In this document: positions 1-11,576 of the stretch, in pieces
How positions within the stretch are numbered: the stretch's first letter is position 1
Layout of the letters: every line of letters begins with the position of its first letter
Source: Ascaphus truei
Lineage: Eukaryota > Chordata > Amphibia > Anura > Ascaphidae
Length of the DNA: 64,000 nt
Direction: 5' to 3'
Assembly (NCBI GenBank): GCA_036426205.1
Contig: CM071570.1
Location: forward strand, 57,456,926-57,520,925
Made by a program: the position numbers and the translations under genes
The notes under the pieces: model-generated
What the model saw: only the letters and a program-made list of their open reading frames with translations
The model's database searches: none
What the model was told of the DNA's origin: nothing

Positions 1-1310
1 GTGCCAAGACCGGGGGTCCGTTCTTCTCCAAGTCAGCAACAGATCAGTAGCTAGTGGGCCCGGCAGGGCCCGATACAGGAATGGTTTCAGGTATAGATGG
101 GAGGTCCTTCGCGGAAATCTGGGTCTTGGCTGTGGGTGTGGAGGGTCCCCGTGGCAGAGGGATGGTGAGAGGACGGAGATGGGGTATGGAGGGGTAGTGA
201 ATTAATTAAACAATTACCCAATCAAACCAATTAATTCCTAAACCAAATCAAAATGAATAGTAACACTAACCAATCAAAACAATTAATTACTACAACATTA
301 ATTAATTTAAACAGTAAAATAGAAAGAAACAAATTCTAACAATATCTGAAATAACCATAAAACGCACTAGCTAACATAATACAACATAAACTACAAACGA
401 ACACCAATCGCAAATATTTTATTAGCATTAAGCATGAAAAAACAAACAATCACATCCACATAATAAACTGAAATGGAAAAAAAGCAACAGCAATACCAAG
501 CAAGAAATGCCCCCCAAATATTGTCATAATAATGTATTAATCTGTACCCTAAAGTGGTACAGATTAATATATTATCAGTCAATGTGCCTCCCCCAAAAAT
601 CAAAAAACACATCCAATGAATTACCCTGTAAAAAGAGACATTTACAAACATTCAATATATTACTTACCATTAGAAGCGGTGGCCCTCTGACTCCCGGGGT
701 AACAGGAAGCTCACGTACCTTGAAGCCCTCCAACAGCATCCGATGCCATCCGCCATGAAGATGCAGATCAGGTACCCAAATCTTCTTTTTTCTTTCTTTA
801 ATCACCTTCTTCTATCTTCATCTGTAACCATTTCTTGATCTTTTTAATCTTCTATCTTCTTGCTGTAATCCAAAAAGCCCCATGGTAGATCCCAACCGAT
901 GTTGTCTTGTCATCTTCTTGGGCTCAAATGAGGCGTCACAGCCTTAAATAGGGCTTGTGACATCACATTTAGCCTCCAAATGGTTAACAGCCACCTGATT
1001 GGCTGTTAAAACCATGTTCCAACTTTTTTTTTTTGACATGACGTCACTTAAAGGGAATGATGCCAGCCATAAGTGAAAAAATCTAACAATAGCGCTCTAA
1101 CACACCCTAAATGTGACAATATACAATTCAACCGCATATGTGTTAATAATAAAGCAATGTGATAATAATAACAATCAAGTGATCTAATGAAAAAATTAAG
1201 AAACTTAGAAACAAACTGCATCCCTTGATAAAGACTGTTCCACTCGTCTTGCACCAGGTGATCCTCCAACAAATCAGGGGAGCTTGTCTCGTAGTTATGA
1301 AATAAAGAAA
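1..1310. repeat. Left copy of a 2.3 kb direct repeat, AT-rich part
   Basis: This stretch is nearly identical to the start of the block at 8811-11105. Shared landmarks include the phrase gtccgttcttctccaagtca, the AATTAATTAA-rich stretch near 200-330 and the TGACATGACGTCACT region near 1033. The copies differ by many one-base insertions and deletions, often in homopolymers. The left copy probably starts upstream of the window. I see no coding potential. Confidence 0.75.
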
Positions 1311-2334
1311 CACTCCATAGTGTAATACTGTTGTGAATAAATTTGTGCAAACAAAGCTCAAAAATGACTACTTCACAACAAGCAGTCAATTCAGGCAGTC
1401 ATCACAAGCTTAAGGGGGGATGTTCCTCATTGTGGGTAGATTAAATCATATTCGACATAGCTAGGCGCCCGATAACGAGTGAGAGCCACCCAGACCAGAA
1501 AGACACCTCTAAGGGGAGAAAAAAAGAGAAAAGAGACCATATAGTGCAGATGGTATTTAGTATTTAAAGGATTCAAAAAATGCGGCTTACATTCATATGA
1601 TCGAGTAGGCAGTATGATATCATGTTTCGCCGTGTTACGTTGTTAGAGGTGTTTTTATCATATGTGCGATGTTAGGCAAAAATTGTATGTAAACAGAGCC
1701 CTTTTTTAAATGAATGGAGGTGTATGCCCTAATCAACGCCCACTACTCTGTTTGCCTGTGAGGTCATAATGTTTGGCCAATAGAATGTTACAGAGAGGGA
1801 GGGCCTTAGAGTATTTAAAACCCAGTTTAGCAGCCAACAGATATCCTGATGTGAAGCCGTAACAACGGGAAAACATGTAGAGGTTTCAGCCCATACCAAA
1901 GAGGAGAAGAACAACTGAGGTCCACCCTGTCATCAGATCCGAAGTCGCTAACAACCGGAAGTGACGCAAAGGGAGTTGGCGTGACGGGGACGCGGGAGGT
2001 ATTGCGGTGGAGCCAGTGGATAGTGAGGAAATCAAAGGGATCGCGACCAGATGAGCAACCCACTACTATAATATATACCTACTTCGATTCAATGAAGTGA
2101 GGCCTGCCATTTTGAATCCTTTTTAATACTAAATACCATCTGCACTATATGGTCTCTTTTCTTCTTTTTTTCTCCTTGGAGGTTGGGGGCTGGTGGCTGC
2201 TGTATACAGTACACAGGGAACATCCACCCCTTAAGTTGGATGACTGCCTGAATTTGACTGCTTTATTGTGAGTAGTCATTTTTGAGCTTTGTTTGCACAA
2301 ATTTATTCACAACAGTATTACACTATGGATTAGT
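1311..2334. mobile_element. Foldback (inverted-repeat) PLE-like unit
   Basis: The left arm from about 1312 (tccatagtgtaatactgttg) reappears reverse-complemented up to 2333 (cagtattacactatgga). A second inner pair matches near 1531-1580 and 2105-2160 (ctgcactatatggtctcttt). The centre contains a decayed hammerhead-like core at 1844-1883. Long arms around hammerhead-like sequence recur in this window at clear PLE elements, so I assign this unit to that class by analogy. It encodes no protein and is repeated at about 10085-11105. Confidence 0.6.
1844..1883 (+). ncRNA. Decayed hammerhead ribozyme-like motif
   Basis: The order is CTGATG, a two-base insertion, GA, a short stem II (CCGT/ACGG), then AAAAC and the palindrome ACATGT followed by AGAGG. 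It matches the layout of the better-preserved motifs in this window. ACATGT can derive from ACGCGT by decay of both CpGs. The disrupted core makes self-cleavage unlikely. Confidence 0.4.
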
Positions 2335-5167
2335 AATGTCAGTTGCTGCGGCTACTGATTCAGTGGAATCGTGAGTCTGGGATTTGTAGTTTGTAAAGAA
2401 GGGCAGTGGCCGATAGTTGACAATGAAAGGATTCTTAGTCGATGAATCTAATGTATTGAATTGTAACCTGATAAAAAACGGCCATCCAATAAATTTTTTA
2501 AGACGAGATGTATAAGTGGTCATCAGACTAAGGCCAAAAATTAAGAAGTGCTGTATTTTATTGAACACGGCTTTTTCATATTATATATTCAAATGTGTCC
2601 TAAAATAAAGGTATGTTTTTAGGCTTCTGTTTATGCTGGGCAATTGGGAGGCTTATTGACCAAAATACCATAATTTGCCATAATATCATTTGTAATATAG
2701 CAAGAGAAAGTATTTTTTTTGGATAGCAGACTGTGCTAAGCGACCAGTAGCAAAGTCACATTATGTTATGGTTTTAATTAAAGGAACGGATACTTGAACA
2801 AATGAAGATAACATCTGAAAGAACCTGAATAATACAATGCTGGAAAAAGGCCATAATTGTCATTTCTATGTGGCTATGACGTAAATATGGGTACGGATAA
2901 AGGCTCCTATACTTGGAAGTCCACCAGTAATAGAGAACAGAGATACTTGGGGCTCAGTTTGCATTGTGTGGCTTTTACATCACTTATGTTGCAATATTTG
3001 GTGTAGTGTTGTGTTTTTGTTTTTAACCATCTTTGTCCTTTATTGGAGAACTGAAGGCTGGTACAGAAAAGGAAATAACATGAGAGAATTGGCAATAAAT
3101 GTCATAGGCAATGACGGCGGGTACGGTTATCCACAATAAAAACCATTTTCTTTTTGCCTTTTAGAAGGTAGGTTGAAGAAGACAGAGGAAGGGGTGGATT
3201 ATGGGGAACGACACAGAAGAAAGGATGGGCGAGGGAGGGGGAGGAACGGGAGGAGGAAGGGAGAGGGAAAGGGGGGAACTGAGTGAGAGAAGATTGTTTG
3301 GGGGCACCAATCAACGCTCACTGGGGAGGGCAGTTTGGGGCTAGGACCTGTAGGAGGGAAGGGGCTCCAGCGCATAGGCCATGGTTCCCAAGTGTTAGAG
3401 ATGTAATATGTAGAAGTTCATGTTTTTTAACATGGCTGTGGCTTCCATGTATAACTGTTTTGTATTCTGCTAATATGTTCTTTGGAAGGTTGCTTTGTAC
3501 ATTGTTCCAAGCCGAAATCCTAGCACCTAGCCGGGGACTGTCAGGATAGCGGAGATGAGCATGGAAGTGGGGCGGGTAGCTCTTTAGTGGTTTCCCAACA
3601 CATAGGTCAGAGGGTCCAAAGGGACCTACTAGTCCTAGGGTTCAATAAAGAGTCTTGAAATGCGTCCAGAACCTCGGATTCCGTGACAGTGACAACAATT
3701 GGGCCATCGTCCCCTCTTTGACCAACCATACCTCAGCACAAGTCTGGTAGTGCAGGGGAAGAATTGGACTCAGTTGCGGGTCAGGTACCAGGAATAGAAT
3801 TATAGAGATTTTCTTTGTTATGGTACAAATCGAGGTGTTGGTAAGCTGATTCCAAGATATCCTCCCAGTCCTCACCCCCCCCCCCCTGAGTGTCCATTGT
3901 AGGTTAAGGTCAGCGTTCCATTTGCATGAGGAGTGGTATGGGGGAGGACTCGGAGCAACGTCTTCTCGGTGTGAAATTAGGAAATCAATCCTCTCTGGGT
4001 ATTGCCTTTGAGCAGCAGAAGAGACTCAAATTGAGGGCAGGGGGGCGAAATGATTAGAGGTTTTGGATAGAGCTCGAAGGATAAAGTCCTATTGTAAAAT
4101 TAATTTAATAGGTGGACGGCGGGGAGGGTGCGGGTGTACTTAGACTGGTTGCTTCTGGAAGGAAGTCAGAACTTCCTCCTTCTTCAGCACAGGTTCTGCA
4201 AAACATCCTATATTTAGGTCCGAAATGACCCAAATTGTGTAGGGCACCCAGGCGGGATTCTGGGTTTCGAAATGGGGGTGAAGTTCTGACGGGGGCTGGA
4301 TATAAGGCCATACTTCCACTGTTTAAGCCAGACCAGGGAACCATGTGCACTCTCGCTACCCAAGTTGAATTTCGTGGGCGCTTTTCTTGGTGCGTGGGAC
4401 CATAGGAGGATGGGAGGGGGGGGTGGGGCGGGGATTCGTGGTGGATTCACTCAACCAGCAATTTGGAAGTCGGGAGGATTTATTCCAGGACTATTGCTTG
4501 GTGGAGGTGGGCCTGCCTTGCATAGTACCTGATACGTAAGGGCCCCCAGACCCCTCTTGCCTTTGAGGATAGCATGACCGACTCGGGACCCTGGGTTTGC
4601 GCTGTTCCAAATAAATCGGAAAATATGGGACTGTTGTTCTCAATTCTGATAATGGTATCAGGGACTGGGAGGGTTGGAAGAAGTAAAGCAGTCGGGGGCG
4701 GATATTAATTTCAGACGAAACAATTTGCAAAGCAAGGAGATTTGGTGGTTATTCCACGAGTCACAGATCTTTTTAATTGGTCAAATAGGGGGGGGTAGTG
4801 TTAGTTCGGATAATGATTGTACGAGTTGGTTATCTTACTCCTAAAATACTTTATGTGGGAGGAGTTCCATCTATATTAAATTAGACTGTAGTAGTCTCCA
4901 TATGGGTCGGGAGGGAGAGGTATAGCGCTTCCGATTTGTCCATATTGACCTTGTCAGCAGAGGAACTGGCTAAATGTTCTAGTAGTTTGTAAGTGAAACA
5001 CAAGGTAAGACAGAAGGGTTAACCAAAGTCAACACACACATCAAACAAAAAGGTGCTCGAAGTATGAAATGAGTGCTGAGTCTAGCAAAGTTCAAATGCA
5101 TATGTTGAGGTCTAGGCAAAGCTGGACACAGGTAGATGAGTCTCTCCAGCAATGGCTCCCCTGGAGC
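2335..5167 (-). pseudogene. Probable 3' part of a decayed L1-like LINE
   Basis: This region is poor in ORFs. Minus-strand frames near 4540-4610 read KPRVPSRSCYPQ followed shortly by GSGGPYVSGT. That resembles the L1-type segment downstream of the reverse transcriptase (KPRI...L...GGLG.P). It would be the continuation of the remnant at 7236-8050, separated from it by the decayed PLE at 5168-7235. The parts below about 4000 and near 2335-2900 show nothing I can assign. A short CTGGGATTTGTAGTTT motif lies near 2377. The identification rests on weak, frameshifted similarity. Confidence 0.35.
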
Positions 5168-5469
5168 ACTGTTTATAATTGAGTTAGAGGGGACTCCATA
5201 GTGTCGCAGATGGCGGCCAAGCCTGTGTAGAATCCTCTTTATAAAGTTTGCACGTCAACCTCGAACGACTCATCCGTCGTGATGGGTGGTCATACCGGCG
5301 GTGAAGAAATGTACAGACGTCAGCAGAATCCCAGCTGCAACACGAAGGTAAGGAGCAGGACAGGAACACCTCAAAGCAGAGGAAAAACTGCGATGCACCG
5401 CGTAAGGAAGGAATGAAGGCGTGTCACGTGACTAATAAAATTATTGCCAACAAGTGGAAGCAGACAAGA

Positions 5470-5509
5470 ACCTTTGACTCGTTCAAGCCGATTGGCCTTT
5501 GTCAAAAGT
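5470..5509 (-). ncRNA. Decayed hammerhead-like motif in the PLE terminal region
   Basis: The minus strand reads CTTTTGACAAAGGCC, a small loop, GGCTTGAAC, then GAGTCAAAGG. The AAGGCC/GGCTT pair forms a stem II and the flanks CTTTTGAC/GTCAAAGG can pair. CUGANGA and GAAAC are both degenerate. It lies where a PLE terminal repeat is expected. It is probably inactive. Confidence 0.35.
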
Positions 5510-5989
5510 GATCTGTCTAACATCAAATGTCTTAATATAGCGAGTCTCAACCACAACACCTGGAATGCCAATCATCAAGATGAGTGGCCGGGTGTCAGGA
5601 GTGTCTCCAAGCATCAAGACAAGATGAAAACAATATAAACATTGACCAGGAATGATCACTTGTGTAAACATATGTACAGAGAAATAAGCATTTAAAATGT
5701 AAAACTGTGGAGTATAAACAAGGTCATTAGACTGGTGCACAATTAAAACAATATAGCCATAGATACACTTGTACTATGAAGGCATGTTATATATATATCA
5801 TATGATGACAGTATACAATCCCAAAGAATGGAAGATAAATGACAAAAACAGCGAATGATATATATATAAAATGTTGATATGAGATAAAACATACAAATGC
5901 AAATATATTAATAATATCAATATAATGAAATCAAACGGAGGGAAATTAAATAATAAGGGGCAACAATGAAATAAATAATGAAAGAACCT

Positions 5990-6165
5990 GAAAGGGGGGG
6001 GTGAGGAAAGGGGGGGGGGGTGAGTGGCAGGGGCGTGGTGAGTGGCAGGGGGGGGTGAGTGGCAGGGGGGTGGAGTGGAGGGGGGGGGAGGCAAGGGAGG
6101 GGAGGAAGGGATGGAAAGGGTGATGGGGGGGGTGGGAGCTGTGGGGGGGGGAAATGAAAATGAAC
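5990..6165 (+). repeat. G-run low-complexity tract
   Basis: About 175 bases of repeated runs of four to ten G separated by short spacers such as TGAGTGGCA. It has strong G-quadruplex potential on the plus strand. The proline/histidine-rich minus-strand frames here come from composition, not a gene. Confidence 0.8.
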
Positions 6166-6419
6166 AACTTAATTATGAAGGAAGTGTGTAACTCCCATTA
6201 ATGTTTAACTGGAACGGGTGTAAAGAGTATTGAGGCAAATATCATCCATTTCTTTTTATTGAGGCGCGATTAAGTCCTTCTCCACCCAACAGCCAAGGGA
6301 ATGTGACAACACCAAAAAAATCTGAAATTTGTTAACCACTCCGTGGACACTCAAAAAGTGTTTGGACACGGAGGTGGCATGTCTTTGTTCTTATTAATCT
6401 AGTGTGTTCTGAAATTCTG

Positions 6420-7123
6420 ATATGTAAAAGGACTGATTGTCCTACCGACATATTTCAGAGGCACACACAACTAATAACATAAAGAATTGACTAGAATGCC
6501 AATTGATGAAAGTTTAATCCTATATTTGGTCTTAGGATATGTTGTGAGTACCCTTTTGGTTGGTGATTGATGATGCAAACTGACCTGATCTACAGAGCCG
6601 CATTTAAAAAAACATTGTGGTTATGTGGTAGTGATGACTGATGCCTGATTGAAAACACTCTTAGAAATTGAAGTGGCCAAAGATTCGCCCTTCGAATGCA
6701 AATTTAGGTCCTGTTTGGTTATTGTCATTTAAGTCAGATCCATTTCAAGATGTTCCAGTGTTGGAACAATGCTCCATATTTGTGAAGCATGTCTACTGTG
6801 TTAGTATGAAATAACGGACTATCCCCAAATTATTTCTGTTACATTTTTTGTAGTGGACTAAAGTGGTCAGATCAACAAGACTCTGCATTCTCGTATGCCT
6901 GATGGACATCTGTTCAGAATATCCCTAGCTAAAAATGTAGAAGTAGAATCTTTGGAATGCAATTGGAATGTTTTTGGTTGGAAACACAGGCGCTGTACAT
7001 CAGAAACTGGCCCTTAGGGATCCCACGAATAAGGGATCTTGGGTGACAACTTCTGGCATGAAGAAAATAATTTTTGGAAGTGGTTTGGAAAGATATCTGT
7101 TTCAATTCAGTCTGGAACACCAT
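6420..7123 (-). pseudogene. PLE coding remnant: RT thumb and GIY-YIG fragments
   Basis: The 64-codon frame at 6929-7123 contains RGIPKGQFL, matching the IPRGQFLRLRRNC signature in the better-preserved PLE copies at 41570 and 43350. Further downstream on the same strand, around 6430-6475, another frame reads LKYVGRTISPF, matching the YVGRT part of the GIY-YIG endonuclease (compare GLQYVGRTIRP at 21870). Stops and frameshifts separate the pieces, so no functional protein is possible. The catalytic YIDD motif is not visible here. Confidence 0.5.
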
Positions 7124-7235
7124 GGAGTGTCAGTGTCCAAATAATAATCATACTGATATCCGTCAAAAAGGGAATTTTCAATGAACATCATTAGTGGTTT
7201 AATATGTGAATAAAAGAGTGTAAATTATCTAAATA

Positions 7236-8050
7236 CCATACCAAATGAAAATCAGTAGTAGTAGTTTTGTAGATTGGGGAGAGATATATGTGGGGTCGGG
7301 AGGGTCAAGATTAAGTCATTGCAAAGTGGTAGATTTAATTCTGTGTCTGCGATGGGGGATACCTTGTATGCTTGGTTCGCTCTGATTTGGGCCGCTAATG
7401 GCTCGATGAGATGAGCGAATAGCAATGGGGATAGTGGGGGCAACCTGACTGGTTCGTTTTTGATTGGGATTGGGTTTGAGTGTCCGCCTGGAAGTTTAAG
7501 ATATGCTGTGGGTTTTGATAGAGGGGCCGAATTCCTCAAGGAAAGTGCCTGTAAAGCGAATTTATGCAAGGTTTGGTCGAGGAAGGACCATTTGATCGAT
7601 CCAAAACAATTTGCTTTTCAGCACGAGGCTTAATTTCATGGCTTCGAGTTTATTGTGAGAGCACATGGTCTATAATGTCAATAATTGGCGGGTGTTGTCA
7701 GAGGCCTGTCTTCTGACAAAAAAAGCCCAATGTTGAATAAGTTGGGGAGAATCGGGTTAGTCTGTTGCTAGGATCTTGCTGAAGAGTTAAGATCTGTATT
7801 AAGTAGGGAGATCGGTCTGTACTACCGCATTTGTAGCGGGTCCCTTCCTCCTTGTGGATGATAGCAAGGGTGGAGGCCGAAATTGTGTTGGGTCAATTTG
7901 AGAAAATATATGCAGCGTTTGCAGATATTAAAACATGTAAGAGCGTCAATCATGAATTTTTATTTTTGAGGTCGTGCGATCAGAGAGACCTATTACCGTA
8001 TTTTTAAAACCATATATTTAAAAACAGTAGCAGGAGGGAACCGTGTAGAC
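7236..8050 (-). pseudogene. L1-like LINE reverse transcriptase remnant
   Basis: Minus-strand frames carry successive L1-type RT signatures. Near 7790-7890 the frame reads AIIHKEEGTRYKCGSTDRSP, resembling the PKEGKDP...YRPISLLN block. Near 7580-7620 it reads IKWSFLDQTLHKF, the FDRV.W.FL.TL block. Near 7395-7440 it reads PPLSPLLFAHLIEPLA, the GCPLSPLLF block. Near 7290-7320 the expected ADDV catalytic box appears as CNDLIL, so the first catalytic Asp is lost. Several frameshifts separate these blocks. The family call (L1/Tx1-like) is from recalled motif order. Confidence 0.6.
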
Positions 8051-8084
8051 ATCTATTTTCTACCTCTTTTAGTGTGGGGGGTTT

Positions 8085-8310
8085 CTGGGAGGAACGAGAG
8101 GGCTCCCAAAAGGATGGGGGTGGGGAGGGAGAGGGGGGGAGGTTGGGGGACAGGGGGGGAGGGGAAGGGGGGGGGGAGAGGGGGGGATAGGGGAGGGGGA
8201 GGGGGAGGGAGGGGGGGGAGGTAGGGGAGGGATGGGGGGGGGGAGAGGGGGGGAGGAGGGGGGAGGGGGGAGGGGGGAGGGGGGAGGGGGGGAGGGGAGG
8301 GACAGGGGAG
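8085..8310 (+). repeat. G-rich low-complexity tract
   Basis: About 225 bases are almost purely G with interspersed A, giving dozens of G3+ runs. The plus strand could form stacked G-quadruplexes. The proline-rich 124-codon frame on the minus strand is an artefact of this composition. Homopolymer lengths here are likely to be poorly assembled. Confidence 0.85.
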
Positions 8311-8810
8311 TGCGCTTGTCATGGTATGGATATAGGTATAGTTGATAATGCAGGAGCTGAGAAACATACGACTGCCTTTGGAAGTATTTGTATTAGGATC
8401 GTGGTTGAACGTCATGGTGTGTGGCAAGTTGGGTTACAAGGGGGGGCGGTCCGTGATAAAAATGGGGTGCTAGGGTATCGCCTCGGATCTCGCTCTACTG
8501 TGGCGTCAAAAGAGAGGAACGGAGTCGGTGGCGGAGCCATGCTGGTATGTTCCGAAGGGGAGCGGTTGCAGAAACGGGTTGCAGAACAAGCAAAAGTTCT
8601 CAAGGAGCGCTGAGGCTGGAGGATGGTATGAGGGATTTTTGCGGGAGAGGGTTGGGTGGGGCGCCAAGTCCAGGGACGGTGAGGAGGGGACGTTGTTTGT
8701 AGTGGTGGGACAGGTGGAGTGGGGCTGGGTTGTTCGGCAGGAATGAGAACAGGGGGCGCGGGGGGTTAGGGGGCTCGCTCGGAGGATGAGGAAGGGAGGT
8801 GTGCCTGTGC
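8311..8810. other. No feature recognised
   Basis: Moderately GC-rich sequence between the G-tract and the second repeat copy. Short frames on both strands overlap and look random. I see no motif, tandem repeat or inverted repeat. Confidence 0.5.
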
Positions 8811-10597
8811 AAGGACGGGGGTCCGTTCTTCTCCAAGTCAGACAACAGATCAGTAGCTAGTGGGCCGGAGGGCCACGATACAGGAATGGTTCAGGTATAG
8901 ATGGGAGGCCCTTCGCGGAAATCTGGGTCTGGATGGTGTGGGTGTGGAGGGTCCCGTGGCGAGGGGATGGTGAGGAGGACGGAGATGGGGTTAGGAGGGA
9001 TGTGAAGTTAATTAAACAATTACCCAATCAAACCAATAATTCCTAAACAAATGCAAAATGAATAGTAAAACTAACAATCAAAACAATCTAATTACTAAAC
9101 ATTAATTAATTTAAACAGTAAAATAGAAAGAACACAAATTCTAACAATATCTGAAAATAACATTTTAAAAACGCACTAGCTAACATAATACAACATAAAC
9201 TACAACGAACACCAACTCGCAAATATTTTATTAGCATTAAGCATAAAAACAAAAACACATCACATCCACATAATAAACTGAAATGGAAAAAAAGCAACAG
9301 CAATACCAAGCAAGAAAATGCCCCCCAAATATGTCTAATAATGTATTAATCTGTACCCTAAAGTGGTACAGATTAAATTATCAGTCAATGTGCCTCCCAC
9401 AAAATCAAAAAACAATCCCAATGAATTACCACTGTAAAAAGAGACATTTACAAAAATTCAATTATACTTACCATTAGAAGCGGGGACTCTGACTCCCGGG
9501 GTGGTAACAGAATCAGTCCTTGAAGCCTCAACAGCATCCGATGCCATCGCCATGAAGAGCAGATCAGGTGGGGGGACCCAAATCTTCCTTTTTCTTTCTT
9601 TATCACCTTTCTATCTTACTGTAACCATTTCTTGATCTTTTTAATTCTTCTATCTTCTGCTTGTATCCAAAAAGCCCCATGGAGATCACCAAACGATGTG
9701 TCTTGTCAATCTTCTTGGGCTCAAAGAGGAGTCTCACGCTCCTTAAATAGGGCTTGTGACAATCACATTTAGCCTCCAAATGGTTAAACAGCCACACTGA
9801 TTGGCTGTTTAAACCATGTTCCAACTTTTTTTTTTTTGACATGACGTCACTAAAGGGAATGATGCAGCCATAAGTGAAAAAATTCAACAATAGGCTCTAA
9901 CACCACCTAAATGTGACATATAACAATTCAACCGCCATGTGTTATAAAAGCAATGTGATAATAATAACAATCAAGTGATCTCATGAAAATTAAAAAAAAT
10001 TAGAAACACAAACTGCATCCCTTGATAAAGACTGTTCCACTGTCTTGCACCAGGTGATCCTCCAACAAATCAGGGTGAGCTTGTCTCGTAGTTATGAAAT
10101 AAAGAAGAACACTCAAGTTGTAATACTGTTGTGAATAAATTTGTGCAACAAAGCTCAAAAATGACTACTCACAAAAGCAGTCAATTCAGGCAGTCATCAC
10201 TAAGGGGGATGTTCCAGGTAGAATCTATTCACATAGCAGGGCCGTCTAGAGCACCAGCCAGAACCTCCAAGAGAAAAAAAGAAGAAAAGAGACCATATGT
10301 GCAGATGGTATTTAGTATTTAAAGGATTCAAAAAATGCGGCTTACATTCATATGATCGAGGTAGGCAGTATGATATCATGTTTCGCCGTGTTACGTTGTT
10401 AGAGGTTGTTTTTATCATATGTGCGATTAGGCAAAAATTGTATGAAACAAGCCCTTTTTTAAATGAATGGAGGTGTATGCACCTAATCAACGCCCACTAT
10501 CTCTGTTTGCTGTGAGTCATAATGTTTGGCCAATAGAATGTTACAGAGAGGGAGGGCCTTAGAGTATTTAAAACCCAGTTTAGCAGCCAACAGATAC

Positions 10598-10637
10598 TCC
10601 TGATGTGAAGCCGTAACAACGGGAAAACATGTAGAGT
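10598..10637 (+). ncRNA. Second copy of the decayed hammerhead-like motif
   Basis: Same sequence as 1844-1883, within the right copy of the direct repeat: CTGATGTGAAG, the CCGT/ACGG stem, AAAACATGTAGAG. The shared two-base core insertion shows that it arose before the duplication. Confidence 0.4.
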
Positions 10638-11031
10638 GTTTCAGCCCATACCAAAGAGGGGAAGAACAACTGAGGTCCACCCTGTTCATCAGATCCGAAG
10701 TCGCTAACAACCGGAAGTGACGCAAAGGAGTTGGCTGCGGGGACGCGGAGGTATTGCGGTGGAGCAGTGGATAGTGAGGAAATCAAAGGATCGCGACCAG
10801 ATGAGAACCCACTACTATAATATCATACTGCTACCTCGATCATATGAAGTGTAAGCCTGCATTTTTGAATCCTTTTAATACTAAATACCATCGCACTATA
10901 TGTCTCTTTTCTTCTTTTTTTCCTGGAGGGTTGGGGGCTGGTGGCTGCTGTATTACAGACACAGGGAACTCACCCTTAAGTTGGATGGAATGCCCTGAAT
11001 TTGACTGCTTTTATTGAGTATATGTTCATTT

Positions 11032-11050
11032 NNNNNNNNNNNNNNNNNNN
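11032..11050. other. Assembly gap (19 N)
   Basis: A run of 19 N interrupts the right foldback arm. The sequence on either side is continuous with the left copy (..GTTCATTT / TGAGCTTTG..), so little appears to be missing. Confidence 1.
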
Positions 11051-11137
11051 TGAGCTTTGTTTGCACAAATTTATTCACAACAGTATTACACTATGGAATG
11101 AATGATGCCAGCCAATCAGAATGGCTGTGCTTGATTT

Positions 11138-11275
11138 GCCTTTAAGATGATGTCACTAAGCTGGCGTCACATGGTATTTCAGCCAATCAGATCGTGGGAA
11201 CCAATTCCACACTCTGATTGGCTGAAATACCTTGTGACACCGGCCATCTTGGATTTAGTGACGTCATCTTAAAGG
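11138..11275. repeat. Small palindromic MITE-like element
   Basis: The left arm (TTTAAGATGATGTCACTAAG, then a segment including GGTATTTCAGCCAATCAGA) is mirrored by the right arm (TCTGATTGGCTGAAATACC through TTTAGTGACGTCATCTTAAA). The loop is about 20 bases near 11195-11215. It has no coding content. GATGCCAGCCAATCAGA occurs on both sides (11104 and 11281) and may be part of the termini or a target duplication. Confidence 0.65.
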
Positions 11276-11303
11276 GAATGATGCCAGCCAATCAGAAGGC
11301 ACA

Positions 11304-11350
11304 TCCCTGAAGAAGGTCACATGTAGCTGACCGAAACGTCAGATGTAGTG
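11304..11350 (+). ncRNA. Hammerhead ribozyme-like motif
   Basis: CTGAAGA (11307-11313) fits the CUGANGA core. It is followed by a strong stem II (GGTCA/TGACC around CATGTAGC), then CGAAACGTCAGATGTAG. The stem III element is ACGT rather than ACGCGT. Hammerheads of this minimal type are known from Penelope-like elements. Whether it cleaves is untested. Confidence 0.55.
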
Positions 11351-11537
11351 CCTTGGTTTTTGTCACCTCAATATATTGTCATTTCAACTTGGCTGTGTGC
11401 TGTCTCTTCTTTCCGGATGAAGATCTGGTAATATCTGCTGTATATATATATATATATCTGTAAGGATCCAATTTACCGGCACAGCACAAGTGATAATCAC
11501 AAAAGATGGTTTATTGGGTCCAAAATGCACACATATA

Positions 11538-11576
11538 CCTGACATTTCGGTCCCCAGGGGGACATTCTTCACTCCT
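11538..11576 (-). ncRNA. Hammerhead-like motif, opposite orientation
   Basis: The minus strand reads GTGAAGAATGTCCCC, a two-base loop, GGGGACCGAAATGTCAG. Stem II (GTCCCC/GGGGAC) is strong, but CTGAAGA has become GTGAAGA. It faces the plus-strand motif at 11304-11350, giving the inverted arrangement seen in other PLE foldbacks here. Confidence 0.45.

Larger units (their letters stand above)
5168..7235 (-). mobile_element. Decayed Penelope-like element
   Basis: Reading the minus strand from high to low coordinates gives an RT-thumb-like frame (near 7010-7030), a GIY-YIG-like frame (near 6430-6475) and a decayed hammerhead-like motif (5470-5509). This is the usual PLE order of coding region then terminal repeat. 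It separates the two LINE remnants, so it probably inserted into the LINE. The ends are not resolved. A G-rich tract lies inside at 5990-6165. Confidence 0.5.
8811..11105. repeat. Right copy of the 2.3 kb direct repeat
   Basis: It follows 1-2334 base for base apart from numerous small indels. It includes the AT-rich part, the foldback arms (about 10085-10380 and 10850-11105) and the central decayed hammerhead motif. Both copies end at the same sequence, ACACTATGGA, which marks the shared right boundary. A 19-N gap lies just before that end. It could be a tandem duplication, two insertions of one large element, or duplicated assembly of one locus. Confidence 0.75.

Noticed and set aside
8053..8427. 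Proline-rich 124-codon protein (minus)
   Set aside because: Translation of the G-rich low-complexity tract. Composition explains it.
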